Source: Acetobacter aceti NBRC 14818
Lineage (GTDB): Bacteria; Pseudomonadota; Alphaproteobacteria; Acetobacterales; Acetobacteraceae
Assembly (NCBI RefSeq): GCF_000193495.2
Contig: NZ_AP023410.1
Span: 2,437,501-2,501,500 of the forward strand
Direction: 5' to 3'
Length of the DNA stretch: 64,000 nt
The notes beneath the pieces are model-generated. The model was given only the letters and a program-made list of their open reading frames with translations, was not told the origin of the DNA and did not search any database. Numbering within the stretch: the first letter of the stretch is position 1; each line of letters opens with the position of its first letter. The position numbers were made by a program, and so were the translations under genes. Positions 37,732 through 47,404 of the stretch are shown here, piece after piece.

Positions 37732-39425
37732 GCCAGATCTCCCCCCTGTTCGCGCCGACACGGCCAATCCGCCGGCGGATGGCGGCCGGGCTGGCCCTGG
37801 CCTGCCTGGCGGCTCTGGCGAATATCGGCCTGCTGGCCCTGTCCGGCTGGCTGCTGGCGGCGGCGGCCACCGCCGGGCTGGTGGGGCTGGTGGCGGCCCA
37901 CGCCTTCAACATGGCCCTGCCGGCGGCGGGCGTCCGGTTCCTGGCCACGCTCCGCATCCTGGCCCGTTACGGCGAACGGGTCGTGACCCATGACGCAACG
38001 CTGGGCCTGGTCGGCCAGATCCGCGCCCGGAGCTTCGACCGGCTGGTCCGGCAACCGCCCGCGCACCTGTCGCGCCAGCGCAGCGGCGAACAGCTTTTCC
38101 GCTTCGTCTCGGACACCGAGCGCGCGGGCCATGCCTATCTGGATGCCGGCGTACCCTTCGTCACGGCGGCAATCTGCGGACTGGCCTCCGTCGGCCTCGT
38201 CGGCGCCTTCGTCCCCTCGGCCGGCCTCGTGCTGGCAACCGGCCTGCTGACCTGCGGCGTGCTCCTGCCGCTGGCGGCCGGATGGCTGTCGGATCGCGCG
38301 ACCGCCCGCATCGCCACCCAGCAGGACGCGATGCACGGCGACCTGGTGGACATCCTGCAAGGCGCGGACGAGATCGCCTTCCTGGGCGCGGAGGATGCGA
38401 TGCGCCGCCGCCTCGACACCCGACAGGCGGCGATCCGCCACGCCCGCCTGCATCTGGCGGCGATCGAGGGCGGCGCGCGGGCCCTGACCGGCGCAATGGC
38501 CATGCTGACCGCGCTGGGCGTGCTGGCCTGCGCATCCACGGCCCTGCATGCCGGCCTCCTGTCCGCCGCCTGCCTGCCGATGCTCGGTCTGGGGGCATTG
38601 GCGGCATTCGAAAGCGTGGCCCCGCTGCCGGCGGCGCGCCAGATGGCCCACCATGCCAGGCTGGCCGCCCGGCGCATGCGCGCGGCCTGCACCCTGCCGC
38701 CTCCGTCAAGCGGCGGGTCGCTGCTCCCGGTCGCCCCGCTGGACCTCGACATGCGCGCGGTCGGCATGCGCTACGCTCCGGACGAGGACTGGGTCCTGCG
38801 CCACGCCGACCTCACCATCCGCCAGGGCGAGCGCGTGGCCCTGGTCGGGCCGTCCGGCGCGGGCAAGAGCACGCTCGCCCGCCTGCTGTTCGGCTTCCAC
38901 GCCTACCAGGAAGGCACGATCCGCTTCGGCGGCGTGGAAGCACGCGCGCTGGACCCGGACGCGCTGCCCGGCCTGGTCGGCATCATGGCGCAGGACGCCC
39001 ACCTGTTCCAGGGCAGCATCCGCCGTAACCTGGCCATGGCCTGCCCCACGGCGAATGAAGCCGCGATGTGGTCGGCGCTCGAAACCACCCAACTGGCCGC
39101 CTTCGTACGCCAGGCGCCGGCCGGCCTGGACACGCTGATCGGCGAGGCCGGGCTGCGCCTGTCCGGCGGCCAGGGCCGGCGGCTGGCGCTGGCCTGCGTC
39201 CTGCTGCGCCGTCCCCGTTGGCTGATCCTCGACGAGCCGACCGAGGGGCTGGACGCGGCGACCGAACGAGCGGTGATGGCCGCCCTCATGGCCTCCCTGC
39301 CGCCGGATGCGACGCTCCTGTGCATCACGCATCGCACGGCCATCCTGCCCTTTCTGGACCGGGCGATCGCCATGACCGATCGCGGTTTCCATGACGTCGC
39401 GACACATCGCAGGAGGCCGCAATGA
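37728..39425 (+). CDS. cydC: CydC, partner subunit of the CydDC exporter
   Basis: 565 residues from ATG 37728, overlapping cydD. The membrane domain is followed by an ATPase with Walker A LVGPSGAGKSTL, signature LSGGQGRRLAL and Walker B WLILDEPTEGLD. With CydD it forms the heterodimeric exporter needed for cytochrome bd maturation. Confidence 0.92.
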   Translation: MSQISPLFAPTRPIRRRMAAGLALACLAALANIGLLALSGWLLAAAATAGLVGLVAAHAFNMALPAAGVRFLATLRILARYGERVVTHDATLGLVGQIRARSFDRLVRQPPAHLSRQRSGEQLFRFVSDTERAGHAYLDAGVPFVTAAICGLASVGLVGAFVPSAGLVLATGLLTCGVLLPLAAGWLSDRATARIATQQDAMHGDLVDILQGADEIAFLGAEDAMRRRLDTRQAAIRHARLHLAAIEGGARALTGAMAMLTALGVLACASTALHAGLLSAACLPMLGLGALAAFESVAPLPAARQMAHHARLAARRMRAACTLPPPSSGGSLLPVAPLDLDMRAVGMRYAPDEDWVLRHADLTIRQGERVALVGPSGAGKSTLARLLFGFHAYQEGTIRFGGVEARALDPDALPGLVGIMAQDAHLFQGSIRRNLAMACPTANEAAMWSALETTQLAAFVRQAPAGLDTLIGEAGLRLSGGQGRRLALACVLLRRPRWLILDEPTEGLDAATERAVMAALMASLPPDATLLCITHRTAILPFLDRAIAMTDRGFHDVATHRRRPQ

Positions 39426-39514
39426 CATGACGGCGGCCGCGTGTCCCAGGACACGACAATGACCCCCGCGCCGAAAACGCGCGGACCAGATTGCAGAAAT
39501 CAGGAGAATTGAGC

Positions 39515-41140
39515 GTGGAGCTTATCAATCCGGATGTCGTCGACCTGTCGCGATTCCAGTTCGCGCTGACGGCACTTTACCATTTCATGTTCGTGCCGCT
39601 CACATTGGGGCTGACCTTCATGCTGGCGGCGATGGAGACGGTGTACGTCGTCACCGGCCGGCAGATCTACAAGGACATGGCCCAGTTCTGGGGCAAGCTG
39701 TTCGGCATCAATTTCGCCATCGGCGTCGCGACCGGCATCACGATGGAATTCGAATTCGGCACCAACTGGTCGATGTATTCCCGCTTTTTCGGCGACATGT
39801 TCGGTACGCCACTGGCCATCGAGGGCCTGATGGCGTTCTTCATGGAATCCACCTTCGTCGGGCTGATGTTCTTCGGCTGGGACCGCCTCAGCCGCCCCGC
39901 CCACCTGGCCATCACCTATCTGGTCGCGCTGGGCTCCAACCTGTCGGCGCTGTGGATTCTGGTGGCCAACGCCAGCATGAACATGCCGGAAGGCGCGCAT
40001 TTCGACCCGGACACCATGCGGATGCAGTTCGACAGCGTGGTGAAGGTCATCTTCAACCCCGACGCACAGGCCAAGTTCGTCCACACGTCGGTCGCGGGCT
40101 ACGTCTCGGCGGCGATGTTCGTCATGGGCATCAGCGCGTTCTATATCCTGCGTGGCCAGCACAAGGCTTTCGCCGCACGCTCCTTTCGCATGGCGGCCCT
40201 GTTCGGCATCATCTCCACCGTCGCCGTCATCACGCTGGGCGACGTGCTGGGCAGGCTGGACTACGAACACCAGCCCACCAAGATCGCCGCGATCGAGGGG
40301 CTGTGGCACACCAGCAAGCCGCCATTCGAACCGTGGCTGGCCTTCGCCCTGCCCGATGACGCCAGACAGGAAAACCATCTGGAAATCGGCGTCCCCTTCG
40401 TGCTGACGCCGCTGGTCGCCCACAGTTTCGACACGCCGATCACCGGCATGACCGAACTGGAGGAACAGGCCGGCCCGCGCATCGCATCGGGTATCCAGGC
40501 CCTGTCGGCGCTGCGCCGCTACGGCCAGGGGCACGACCCGGCGGACCTGGCGCAGTTCAGGGCGCATGAGGCCGACATGGGCTTCGGCTTCCTGGCCATG
40601 CGCCACGCCCCCGGACAGGACGTCACCGCCATTTCCGCCGCCGAGATGGACAGCGTGGTGCGACAGACCGAGCCCGACATCCTGCCGAACGTGTTCGTCA
40701 CCTTCTGGTCGTTCCGGATCATGGTGTTCCTGTCACTGTGGTTCTTCGCCGTCTTCGCCCTTTCCGCCTATGTCAGCCTCACGAACCGGCTGGAACGCAA
40801 CCGCCTGCTGCTGAAGCTGTGCATGTGGTCCATCCCGCTGCCCATCCTGGCCACCGAGTTCGGCTGGATCACCGCCGAAGCCGGCCGCCAGCCCTGGACG
40901 GTGTTCAACCGCCTGCCCACCTTCCTGTCCGCCTCCAGCCACGGCGTCGGCTACATGATCTTCTCGCTGGCCGGCTTCGCGCTGCTCTACTCCACCTTCA
41001 TCGCCGCCGAACTGTTCCTGATGTTCAAATATGCCCGCCTCGGCCCCGATCACGGCGCGCATGGCGCGCAAGGGCCGCACCTGACGGTCGCACACGATCG
41101 GAAGGATGCGTTTTCCATCGCCTCCTCCCTGTCTTCGTAA
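39515..41140 (+). CDS. cydA: Cytochrome bd ubiquinol oxidase subunit I
   Basis: 541 residues from GTG 39515, with CAGGAG eight bases ahead. His23 lies in LTALYHFMFVPLTLG (heme b595 ligand position), a second heme His in FVHTSVAGY, and GRQPW is the conserved Q-loop-end motif. The Q loop between is of the short type. It oxidises quinol and reduces O2 with hemes b558, b595 and d. Bd oxidase tolerates sulfide, which suits the neighbouring sulfide genes. Confidence 0.96.
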   Translation: MELINPDVVDLSRFQFALTALYHFMFVPLTLGLTFMLAAMETVYVVTGRQIYKDMAQFWGKLFGINFAIGVATGITMEFEFGTNWSMYSRFFGDMFGTPLAIEGLMAFFMESTFVGLMFFGWDRLSRPAHLAITYLVALGSNLSALWILVANASMNMPEGAHFDPDTMRMQFDSVVKVIFNPDAQAKFVHTSVAGYVSAAMFVMGISAFYILRGQHKAFAARSFRMAALFGIISTVAVITLGDVLGRLDYEHQPTKIAAIEGLWHTSKPPFEPWLAFALPDDARQENHLEIGVPFVLTPLVAHSFDTPITGMTELEEQAGPRIASGIQALSALRRYGQGHDPADLAQFRAHEADMGFGFLAMRHAPGQDVTAISAAEMDSVVRQTEPDILPNVFVTFWSFRIMVFLSLWFFAVFALSAYVSLTNRLERNRLLLKLCMWSIPLPILATEFGWITAEAGRQPWTVFNRLPTFLSASSHGVGYMIFSLAGFALLYSTFIAAELFLMFKYARLGPDHGAHGAQGPHLTVAHDRKDAFSIASSLSS

Positions 41141-41154
41141 GGGAATTTCGTAAA

Positions 41155-42291
41155 ATGGACTCGTACGCAATTCTGAAACTGGTCTGGGCCGCCATCCTCG
41201 GCATCCTGTTCATCGGGCTGGGCACGATGGTCGGCATGGACATGGGCGTGGGCACGCTGCTGCGCTTCGTCGGCCGCAACGACGGCGAACGCCGCACGGC
41301 GCTGAACATCGTCGGCCCGCACTGGGACGGCAACCAGGTGTGGTTCATCCTGGGCGGCGGTGCGATCTTCGCCGCCTTCCCCACGCTGTACGCCACCTCG
41401 TTCTCGGTCTTCTACGTCGTCATGATCCTGCTGCTGTTCAGCATGATCCTGCGGCCTGTGGCGTTCGAATACCGCTCCAAGGCCGACAGCCGGCACTGGC
41501 GCGCCAGTTGGGACGTCGCGTTCCTGGTCTCCGGCACGCTGCCGATGTTCATCTACGGTGCTGCCTTCGGCAATGTGCTGGAGGGCGTGGGCTATCATTT
41601 CGGCTGGACCGGCCAGTATTACCAGGATGAATCGTTCCTGTCCTACCTGGTCAATCCGTTCGCGATCCTGTGCGGCCTGATGTCGGTCGCCCTCAGCGTC
41701 TACCAGGGCGGCGTCATGCTGATGCTGCGCTCCGAGGAACCGATCCACGGTCGCGCGCGGCGCTATGCGATGCGCGGCGGCATCGCCGCTGCAATCCTGT
41801 TCGCAACCGGCGGCGTGTGGATCAGCCGCCTGAACGGCTTCCGCCTGACCGATGCCGATCCCGGCATGCCCGCCAATCCGATCCAGGGCCAGCATGTCAC
41901 TGTCAGCGCCGGCGGATGGCTGGAAAACTTCCAGGCCCACCCGGCATTGTGGTTGATCCCGCTTCTGGGCGTCGCCTGTATGCTATTCGGCACGCTGATG
42001 GTGCGCGCCGACCGTCCGGTCCTTGCCTGGTGGACCGGTGTGGGGTCGTGGATCGGCACGATCGGCACCGTCGGCACCGCGATGTTTCCCTTCCTCATGC
42101 CCTCCGCCACCACGCCGGACCAGAGCCTGACGATCTGGAACAGCACCGCCAGCGCCTACGGCCTGGCCTGCATGCTGGTGGTGGCCGCGATCTTCGTGCC
42201 GATCATCCTGTCCTACACATCGTGGTGCTACTACGTCATGCGCGGCAAGGTCCGCACAGCCGACGTCATCCACGATACCCACAGCTACTAA
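41155..42291 (+). CDS. cydB: Cytochrome bd ubiquinol oxidase subunit II
   Basis: 378 residues with about nine hydrophobic segments. Family motifs are GMDMGVGTLL near the start and HWDGNQVWFILGGGAIFAAFP. It pairs with CydA in the inner membrane. 14 bases separate it from cydA. Confidence 0.96.
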   Translation: MDSYAILKLVWAAILGILFIGLGTMVGMDMGVGTLLRFVGRNDGERRTALNIVGPHWDGNQVWFILGGGAIFAAFPTLYATSFSVFYVVMILLLFSMILRPVAFEYRSKADSRHWRASWDVAFLVSGTLPMFIYGAAFGNVLEGVGYHFGWTGQYYQDESFLSYLVNPFAILCGLMSVALSVYQGGVMLMLRSEEPIHGRARRYAMRGGIAAAILFATGGVWISRLNGFRLTDADPGMPANPIQGQHVTVSAGGWLENFQAHPALWLIPLLGVACMLFGTLMVRADRPVLAWWTGVGSWIGTIGTVGTAMFPFLMPSATTPDQSLTIWNSTASAYGLACMLVVAAIFVPIILSYTSWCYYVMRGKVRTADVIHDTHSY

Positions 42292-42301
42292 GGACCCTGT
42301 C

Positions 42302-42493
42302 ATGAACATCATGCGCCTGGCCGGGCTGGCCGTCGCCCTGGTCGTCTCGCTTCTGTTCGCCGTCTTCGTCGGCGACCAGGGGCCATGGTATTTCGCCTGG
42401 GTAGTCGGCACGGTGATGATCATCCTCATCGCCGGCGCCGGCGCCATCCTGCTCGATGCGCAGGACGAACAGGCTTCGGAACGGGAGATCTGA
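42302..42493 (+). CDS. cydX: CydX-like small subunit with an extra N-terminal membrane segment
   Basis: 63 residues, AAGGA eight bases before the ATG. The second half GPWYFAWVVGTVMIILIAGAG resembles CydX (which begins with MWYFAWILG in typical 37-residue forms). Here it is preceded by a separate hydrophobic helix (about 5-23). CydX stabilises the bd oxidase hemes. The extension is unusual. Confidence 0.75.
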   Translation: MNIMRLAGLAVALVVSLLFAVFVGDQGPWYFAWVVGTVMIILIAGAGAILLDAQDEQASEREI

Positions 42494-42495
42494 TC

Positions 42496-42594
42496 ATGTT
42501 GGGCGATCTGGAACGCATCATCTTCTTTATTCCCGCGCTCTATCTTGCGCTTTACCTGCTGGCCGTCGCCTGCGCGCGCCGCCTGCTGCCGTGA
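42496..42594 (+). CDS. 32-residue membrane peptide in the cyd operon
   Basis: ATG 42496 follows a GGGAG site by eight bases and lies two bases after the cydX-like stop. One transmembrane helix (IIFFIPALYLALYLLAVA) with a basic C-terminus (CARRLLP), so inside-positive. It could be an extra bd-oxidase subunit like CydH/CydY-type peptides. No family recognised; short length limits certainty. Confidence 0.55.
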   Translation: MLGDLERIIFFIPALYLALYLLAVACARRLLP

Positions 42595-42616
42595 GCACAG
42601 GCAGGAGGAGACGCGC

Positions 42617-43048
42617 ATGAACTGGGCGCATGACATCCAGGCGGCTTGCGGAGGCATGCTGATCGGCCTCTCGGCGGCGCTCTTCCTGCTGCTCGACGGG
42701 CGGGTCGCCGGCATCAGCGGCATCCTCGGAGGCCTTCTCGGACCCCGGAACCGCGCGACCGCCGGCAACGCCGCTTTCATCGCGGGGCTCCTCCTGGCCG
42801 GGCCGCTCTATCGAGTTTTTACTGGAAGATGGCCGGCTGTCCATATCGCCGCGTCCTGGCCCGTGCTCGTGTTGGCTGGGCTGCTGGTCGGTTTCGGTAC
42901 GCGGCTGGGATCGGGCTGCACCAGCGGGCACGGTGTCTGTGGACTGGCTCGCCTGTCCAGGCGTTCGGCGGCGGCCGTCGCCACCTTCATGATCACGGCG
43001 TTTATCACCGTGTTCGTCACCCGGCACCTGATAGGGGGTGGATCGTGA
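42617..43048 (+). CDS. YeeE/YedE-family transporter half, first gene
   Basis: 143 residues from ATG 42617 with AGGAGG ahead. Four hydrophobic segments; the Cys motif LGSGCTSGHGVCGLARLS is that of YeeE/YedE sulfur-compound transporters (thiosulfate or persulfide uptake). Its stop overlaps the GTG of the next gene. It probably forms one transporter with that gene. It follows the cyd genes and links them to the sulfur functions upstream. Confidence 0.88.
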   Translation: MNWAHDIQAACGGMLIGLSAALFLLLDGRVAGISGILGGLLGPRNRATAGNAAFIAGLLLAGPLYRVFTGRWPAVHIAASWPVLVLAGLLVGFGTRLGSGCTSGHGVCGLARLSRRSAAAVATFMITAFITVFVTRHLIGGGS

Positions 43049-43446
43049 GCATCATCGTTGCCCTAGGCTGTGGGCTGTTGTTTGGCCTTGGCCTCGCCCT
43101 GTCCGGTATGGTCGATCCTACGCGCGTGCTGGGATTCCTCGACCTCGCCGGAGCGTGGGACTCAAGCCTGATCTTCGTATTGGGCGGCGCGGTCTCTGTC
43201 TCTTTTCTGGGTTATCGTCTGTCGCGCAGGATGAGTCGGCCCGTCTGCACCGAACATTTCGACCTGCCCACCCGAACCGCGATTGATCGCCGCCTCATCG
43301 GTGGGGCGGTATTGTTCGGGATCGGCTGGGGGTTGGCGGGGTTATGTCCTGGACCGGCGATCGTGTCACTGGGGCTCGCGCAAGGTGGCGGCGTGGTGTT
43401 CGCCGTTGCAATGATGGCCGGTATGTTGGCCGAATCACTGTCCTGA
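43045..43446 (+). CDS. YeeE/YedE-family transporter half, second gene (DUF6691 type)
   Basis: 133 residues from GTG 43045. LFGLGLALSGMVDPTRVLGFLDL and GIGWGLAGLCPGPAIVSL are characteristic of the second half, with the Cys in GLCPGP. Two-gene YeeE modules are often found with sulfide-responsive operons. Confidence 0.88.
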   Translation: MSIIVALGCGLLFGLGLALSGMVDPTRVLGFLDLAGAWDSSLIFVLGGAVSVSFLGYRLSRRMSRPVCTEHFDLPTRTAIDRRLIGGAVLFGIGWGLAGLCPGPAIVSLGLAQGGGVVFAVAMMAGMLAESLS

Positions 43447-43509
43447 GGGGATGTCGCGACGTTTTCGAACATATGGCCTCCGGCCGTGCTGCATCGTGTC
43501 GCTCATGCA

Positions 43510-43953
43510 TCAGGCGGGGTTGCGCAGTCGAGCCAGAACCGATGCGAGATCGTTGATCCCCCAATGTTCCGCATACCGCCCCTGTTCCACGCGAACGATG
43601 TCGATAACGTTGATGGTGACGGGCTTGCCGGTCGCGGAAACACCCATGAAGGGTCCAATATGGGCGCCATTGATGGTCTTGCGCGTCGTGACCTTGTCCC
43701 CTTCGGCGATCTGGTCGTGTATGTCCACGGTCAGGTTTCCCAATGCCGGACGAAGAATATTCTCGAAGGTATTCCACATGCTCTCCGGACCATCAGGTGC
43801 GCCGGGCGGGGCCGAGCGATTGACGAAATCTCGTCTCATAAGCGCGTCGAAAGCATCCCTGTTTCCCGCCACGATCACCTGCATGTTGAAGTCGAGTACG
43901 ACCTGTTTGTTCTTTTCAATCAAAAAATCGTCCCGCATTTTCAGTTCCTTCAT
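43510..43953 (-). CDS. SnoaL-like polyketide-cyclase-fold protein (ester cyclase family)
   Basis: 147 residues from Met at 43953; a shorter start at the following MRDDF, with AAGGA ahead, or a longer one at 44001 is possible. Segments VVLDFNMQVIVAGNRDAFDALMRRDFVNRSAP and GDKVTTRKTINGAHIGPFMGV are those of SnoaL-like NTF2-fold proteins. No substrate can be read. Lies downstream of the frameshifted kinase on the same strand. Confidence 0.82.
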   Translation of the reverse strand: MKELKMRDDFLIEKNKQVVLDFNMQVIVAGNRDAFDALMRRDFVNRSAPPGAPDGPESMWNTFENILRPALGNLTVDIHDQIAEGDKVTTRKTINGAHIGPFMGVSATGKPVTINVIDIVRVEQGRYAEHWGINDLASVLARLRNPA

Positions 43954-44001
43954 CGTGAAATTTTTTGGTATTGGAGCCGCATTGGCCGGTTTCTCCATCA
44001 A

Positions 44002-45422
44002 TTACTCGACCGCGATACCGTAATTGACATCGGACCACAGCATGTCGGTGTGCCGGCGGCCCCCCATCGTGTCCGGCCGCGACGCACCTGAAGAAAGAGT
44101 GCAGGGCAGAACAATTCGCACAATGAGGCCACATGGGTTCGCATCGAGCAGCGCCATGTGCCCCTGATGTCGGCGAACGATTTCAGCGACGATCGGCAAG
44201 CCGAGACCAAGATGCCCGTCGAAATCGGCGCGATCCGGAACCTTTCGCGTGTGTCCCAGCAGTGCCGCCCGCCGTTGCCGTGAAGGCATCCCAGGACCAT
44301 CATCGCTGACTTCCAGGACGACTTCGCAATCTTCTTCGCGCAGAGTGACAGACACGTTACTCGCATGCCGACATCCGTTTTCGATCAGATTTCCGAGTGC
44401 CCGCGTCATGGCCAATGGTTGGCAGCGCAGGAGGATCGGGTATTCAGCCAGGTTCCGCACCGAGCGGTCCACGGCGACGAAGTCGGCGCTCACCTCCTGC
44501 GCGAGGGCCGCAAGGTCGACGACTTGCCATTCTTCCGTCTCGTCATAGCCTCGGAACAGCGACATGGCGTTGTCCAACATGCGTTTCATCAGGCCTATGT
44601 CCCGTTTCATTCCCTCCCTTCGCGTATATTCGTCACCCATTTCCGCCCGCAATGCGAGGCGAGTCAGGGGCGTGCGAAGATCATGCGCGACACCCATGAG
44701 GGCACAGATCCGTGCCTCACTCGATCGGGCAAGACGCTCCTGAAGCGCATTGAATGCGCGGATGACGCCCCGGACCTCGGATGGCCCCGTCTCATCGATC
44801 GGTGCGGGTCGACCCTGAGCTTCGTACTGCGATACGGCGTCCGCCAACAGTCCCAGCGGGCGGCGGATAGACCGTGCCGACCATAGCAGCAGTACAGCAG
44901 TGCCGGCGGCAATCGTTCCGATCCAGAGCATGATGGGCAGCGTCGCCAGCATCATGCCCGGTCCGCTGACACGGGCGTAATTGCGGACGAGAAAAGTCGC
45001 CCTCGGGACGTCGAAGCTGACATGGGTAAATCCCGGGCGCCAGACGTCACTTGCGCAATTCATGACGAGGGGTGCTGGCGTGGCAGGCATCTCCAGTGCA
45101 TAGAGCGCGCGCCGCAGGGTCCGTGTCGCGAAAACGTCCGTTTCTGGCCGACAAGGCGTGTCGGTGTTCAGGACGACGATCAGGTCGGGCGTGGAGAGCG
45201 ACGACGCGATAGCGGACTGGTCCGGTGCCGGAACCGCCTTGATCGCACGGAGCGTGGTGGCGATGCCGATGGCGTCGGGCCCCACGGACCGGGCGGCGGC
45301 ATTGGTTCCTCAGTGCGCAGCGTCAGGAACGCTGCCGCCGCCATTGCCAGCATGACGACCGAGCTTCCGCCGAGCAGAAGCGCCATTTGCCCGCGCAGAG
45401 ATCCTGGTCGGGGGAATCTCAT
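44002..45422 (-). pseudogene. Sensor histidine kinase, frameshifted near its N-terminus
   Basis: From ATG 45422 the first frame gives a membrane helix (MALLLGGSSVVMLAMAAAAF). At about 45301-45308 one base appears to be missing; the other frame then continues to 44002. It holds a periplasmic sensor part, a second helix (MLWIGTIAAGTAVLLLW), HAMP, the H-box MGVAHDLRTPLTRL, the N-box NLIENGCRHA, and the G-boxes DDGPGMP and GLGLPIV. It overlaps the DUF4410 stop by ATGA. No response-regulator gene is adjacent. A sequencing slip cannot be ruled out. Confidence 0.8.
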
Positions 45423-46087
45423 GCGGGGACACTCCAGCCCATGGCCCGGTAACAGGCGAGAACTTCACGCGTGATGGCACCCGTCGCGTTGTGCAGATCG
45501 GCGTCCGTTCCCTGCCGGCGGCCGAGCAGCAGGTTGAGGCCACCCCCGATCGCCATGTGGATCGGGACGGCCGTTCCGAGCGTCACCGCCGCGGGCACGA
45601 TCAGTCCGGGCTTGCGGCCGCTGTCGGCGTTGATGTCGAAGGCGGTTGCCGGCGCGCGATCGACGCGACGCGGATCGTCAAGCCGGATATGGGCGGCGAG
45701 CGTCGATCGTCCCGCACCGAAACCGATCATCGTGCGTTCCATGGCGTTACCCGGATCGACGCGCGCGAGCGTTACACGTAAGATCGGGTATGCCGGGTCC
45801 GAGATACCGGGCATCTGCAATGCGGCGGGAATTCCCGCCTTCCGTAAGGCCGGGATCAGGCTGGATGCCAGGGTGGCGTCTGTCTGCGAGATCGTGGCGT
45901 CCGGTCCCGTCACTGCGACGAATACCACATCCGGCGGGGAAAGGGCGGCGAACGGAACCACGGCGCCGGGCTGGCGGTGGCTGACCGTGGCACTTGCACA
46001 GCCACCGAGGACCAGCAACGTCAGCATGCTGGCGACTTTGGCGAATGTCGTGCCACGGATCACTGAAGTGGGATGAGCGTGTGTCAT
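45419..46087 (-). CDS. DUF4410-like lipoprotein, first copy
   Basis: 222 residues. An N-terminal helix and lipobox LVLGGCAS mark a lipoprotein. The pattern of DAT..SSLIPALRKAGIPA, IGFGAGRSTLAAHIRL and a final helix ending MGW follows DUF4410. The second copy at 49367-50047 shows the same layout. Same operon as the histidine kinase; divergent from the ECF sigma operon, with about 220 bases between. Confidence 0.78.
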   Translation of the reverse strand: MTHAHPTSVIRGTTFAKVASMLTLLVLGGCASATVSHRQPGAVVPFAALSPPDVVFVAVTGPDATISQTDATLASSLIPALRKAGIPAALQMPGISDPAYPILRVTLARVDPGNAMERTMIGFGAGRSTLAAHIRLDDPRRVDRAPATAFDINADSGRKPGLIVPAAVTLGTAVPIHMAIGGGLNLLLGRRQGTDADLHNATGAITREVLACYRAMGWSVPA

Positions 46088-46310
46088 GCCATTGTTACGG
46101 TCTGTAAGGCTTGCTCCCCCGGTTCCAGCGTAAAAAATGCGTGGTTGGAGAATTTTGGTCCGCTGGCGGGGGATGGTCGATCATCCGCCGTATCATCGCG
46201 AACAGCGGACACGGCGGAATGGCATGACAGGATGGCGCTTCAGCAGGGTGATCGGCGTGCAGCTTGCCGAATGCGCGGCTCCAAGCCACACAGGGGCGGG
46301 ATATCGGTCG
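46088..46310. other. Divergent promoter region between DUF4410 and the ECF sigma gene
   Basis: No gene supported; a GC-rich leader with GGTTCC and related hexamers but no convincing ECF promoter match. Confidence 0.4.
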
Positions 46311-46895
46311 ATGGCGGATGAGCGTCGGCGCTATGGCGAGGCGTCCGATGACGATCTTCTGCGCTGGTCGGGAATGGGGGATCGTGACGCGTTCGATCAG
46401 ATCGTGCTCAGGCATGGTCCGTATGCGCTGCGCACGGCCTGTCGCCTGACTCGCAATGTCGAAGCGGCAGAGGATCTGGTGCAGGACGCCTTCGTGCGGG
46501 CATGGAGTCACGCGCGCGATTTCGACGGTTCGCGCGCTCGGTTTACCACCTGGCTCTACCGGGTCATCGTCAATCTCAGCATAGATCTTGCCCGCCGGAA
46601 GCAGCCAGAACCGCTGCCGGAAGGATTCGATATGACCGATGACGGACCGTCCGCTGAAAGTCGGCTGGATGCGATACAGGAACACCAGGCGCTCGTCACA
46701 GCGCTTCAGGCGGTACCGCCGAGGCAACGGGCGGCGATGGCGCTGGTGTATGACGAAGGTCTGTCCGGCGCGGAAGCGGCACGCCGCATGGGGCTTTCGG
46801 CCAAGGCGGTGGAACGGCTGCTCGCGCGGGGACGCGCACTCCTGCGGGAGACGCTGGGGAGGGATGGACGCACGGAAGGGGGGCAAAGCTCATGA
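46311..46895 (+). CDS. ECF-type RNA polymerase sigma factor
   Basis: 194 residues from ATG 46311. Region 2: FDQIVLRHGPYALRTACRLT, VEAAEDLVQDAFVRAW and RFTTWLYRVIVNLSIDLARR. Region 4: LQAVPPRQRAAMALVYDEGLSGAEAARRMGLSAKAVERLLARGR. It redirects RNA polymerase to a stress regulon. Followed by ATGA-coupled genes for a candidate anti-sigma protein and a metal-sensor-like protein. Confidence 0.92.
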   Translation: MADERRRYGEASDDDLLRWSGMGDRDAFDQIVLRHGPYALRTACRLTRNVEAAEDLVQDAFVRAWSHARDFDGSRARFTTWLYRVIVNLSIDLARRKQPEPLPEGFDMTDDGPSAESRLDAIQEHQALVTALQAVPPRQRAAMALVYDEGLSGAEAARRMGLSAKAVERLLARGRALLRETLGRDGRTEGGQSS

Positions 46896-47404
46896 TGACG
46901 CAGAAAAGATTCCGCACTCTGGCGGAGTGCTACGGCGCGGATCTCTCCCGCTGGTCTGCGGCCGATCGTGGACTGGCGGAAACGCTTCTCGCACAGTCTC
47001 CGGAGGCCCGTGCCGTCTTGCGGGAACAGCAGGAGGTGGATGCCGTCATTGCCCGTGCGTTCGATGCTCAGGACGCGGAGCTGCATGCCCGGAGCGCTCA
47101 TGAAGACACGCATGCCGCCCTGACACGCCTGCGCGCCGGGGTAGCCGGACGGATCGCTGAGCAAAGTGGAAAAATGAGCCCATCGCGTGGATGGCGGCGT
47201 TTTATTTTCCATCGGCCCCTCGCGCAGCCAGCCTGGGCGATGACAGCAGACGGCCTTGTCATCGTCCGTCGCGCGGGATTGGTACTCGGCTGCGCCTTTG
47301 CCGTGACAGGTGGTCTGTGGCTGGGATGGGTGCAGTCGTCCGGCGGGGCGGGCGACCTGTTCAATTCGCTTCTTGTGATTCCAGTAAGTGGTGGCGGATC
47401 ATGA
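46892..47404 (+). CDS. Candidate anti-sigma factor
   Basis: 170 residues. A soluble N-terminal part (CYGADLSRWSAADRGLAETLL, about 12-60), a linker, then one membrane helix (about 130-148, AGLVLGCAFAVTGGLWLGW) and a short periplasmic end. This topology and the coupling to the sigma gene by ATGA fit a membrane anti-sigma factor. No zinc-binding Cys motif is visible. Confidence 0.68.
   Translation: MMTQKRFRTLAECYGADLSRWSAADRGLAETLLAQSPEARAVLREQQEVDAVIARAFDAQDAELHARSAHEDTHAALTRLRAGVAGRIAEQSGKMSPSRGWRRFIFHRPLAQPAWAMTADGLVIVRRAGLVLGCAFAVTGGLWLGWVQSSGGAGDLFNSLLVIPVSGGGS

Noticed and set aside
46088-46310. ECF-type promoter GGAACC plus CGTAAC on the minus strand
   Set aside because: The spacing is about 21-22 bases, too long for the usual 16-17, so it was not called.
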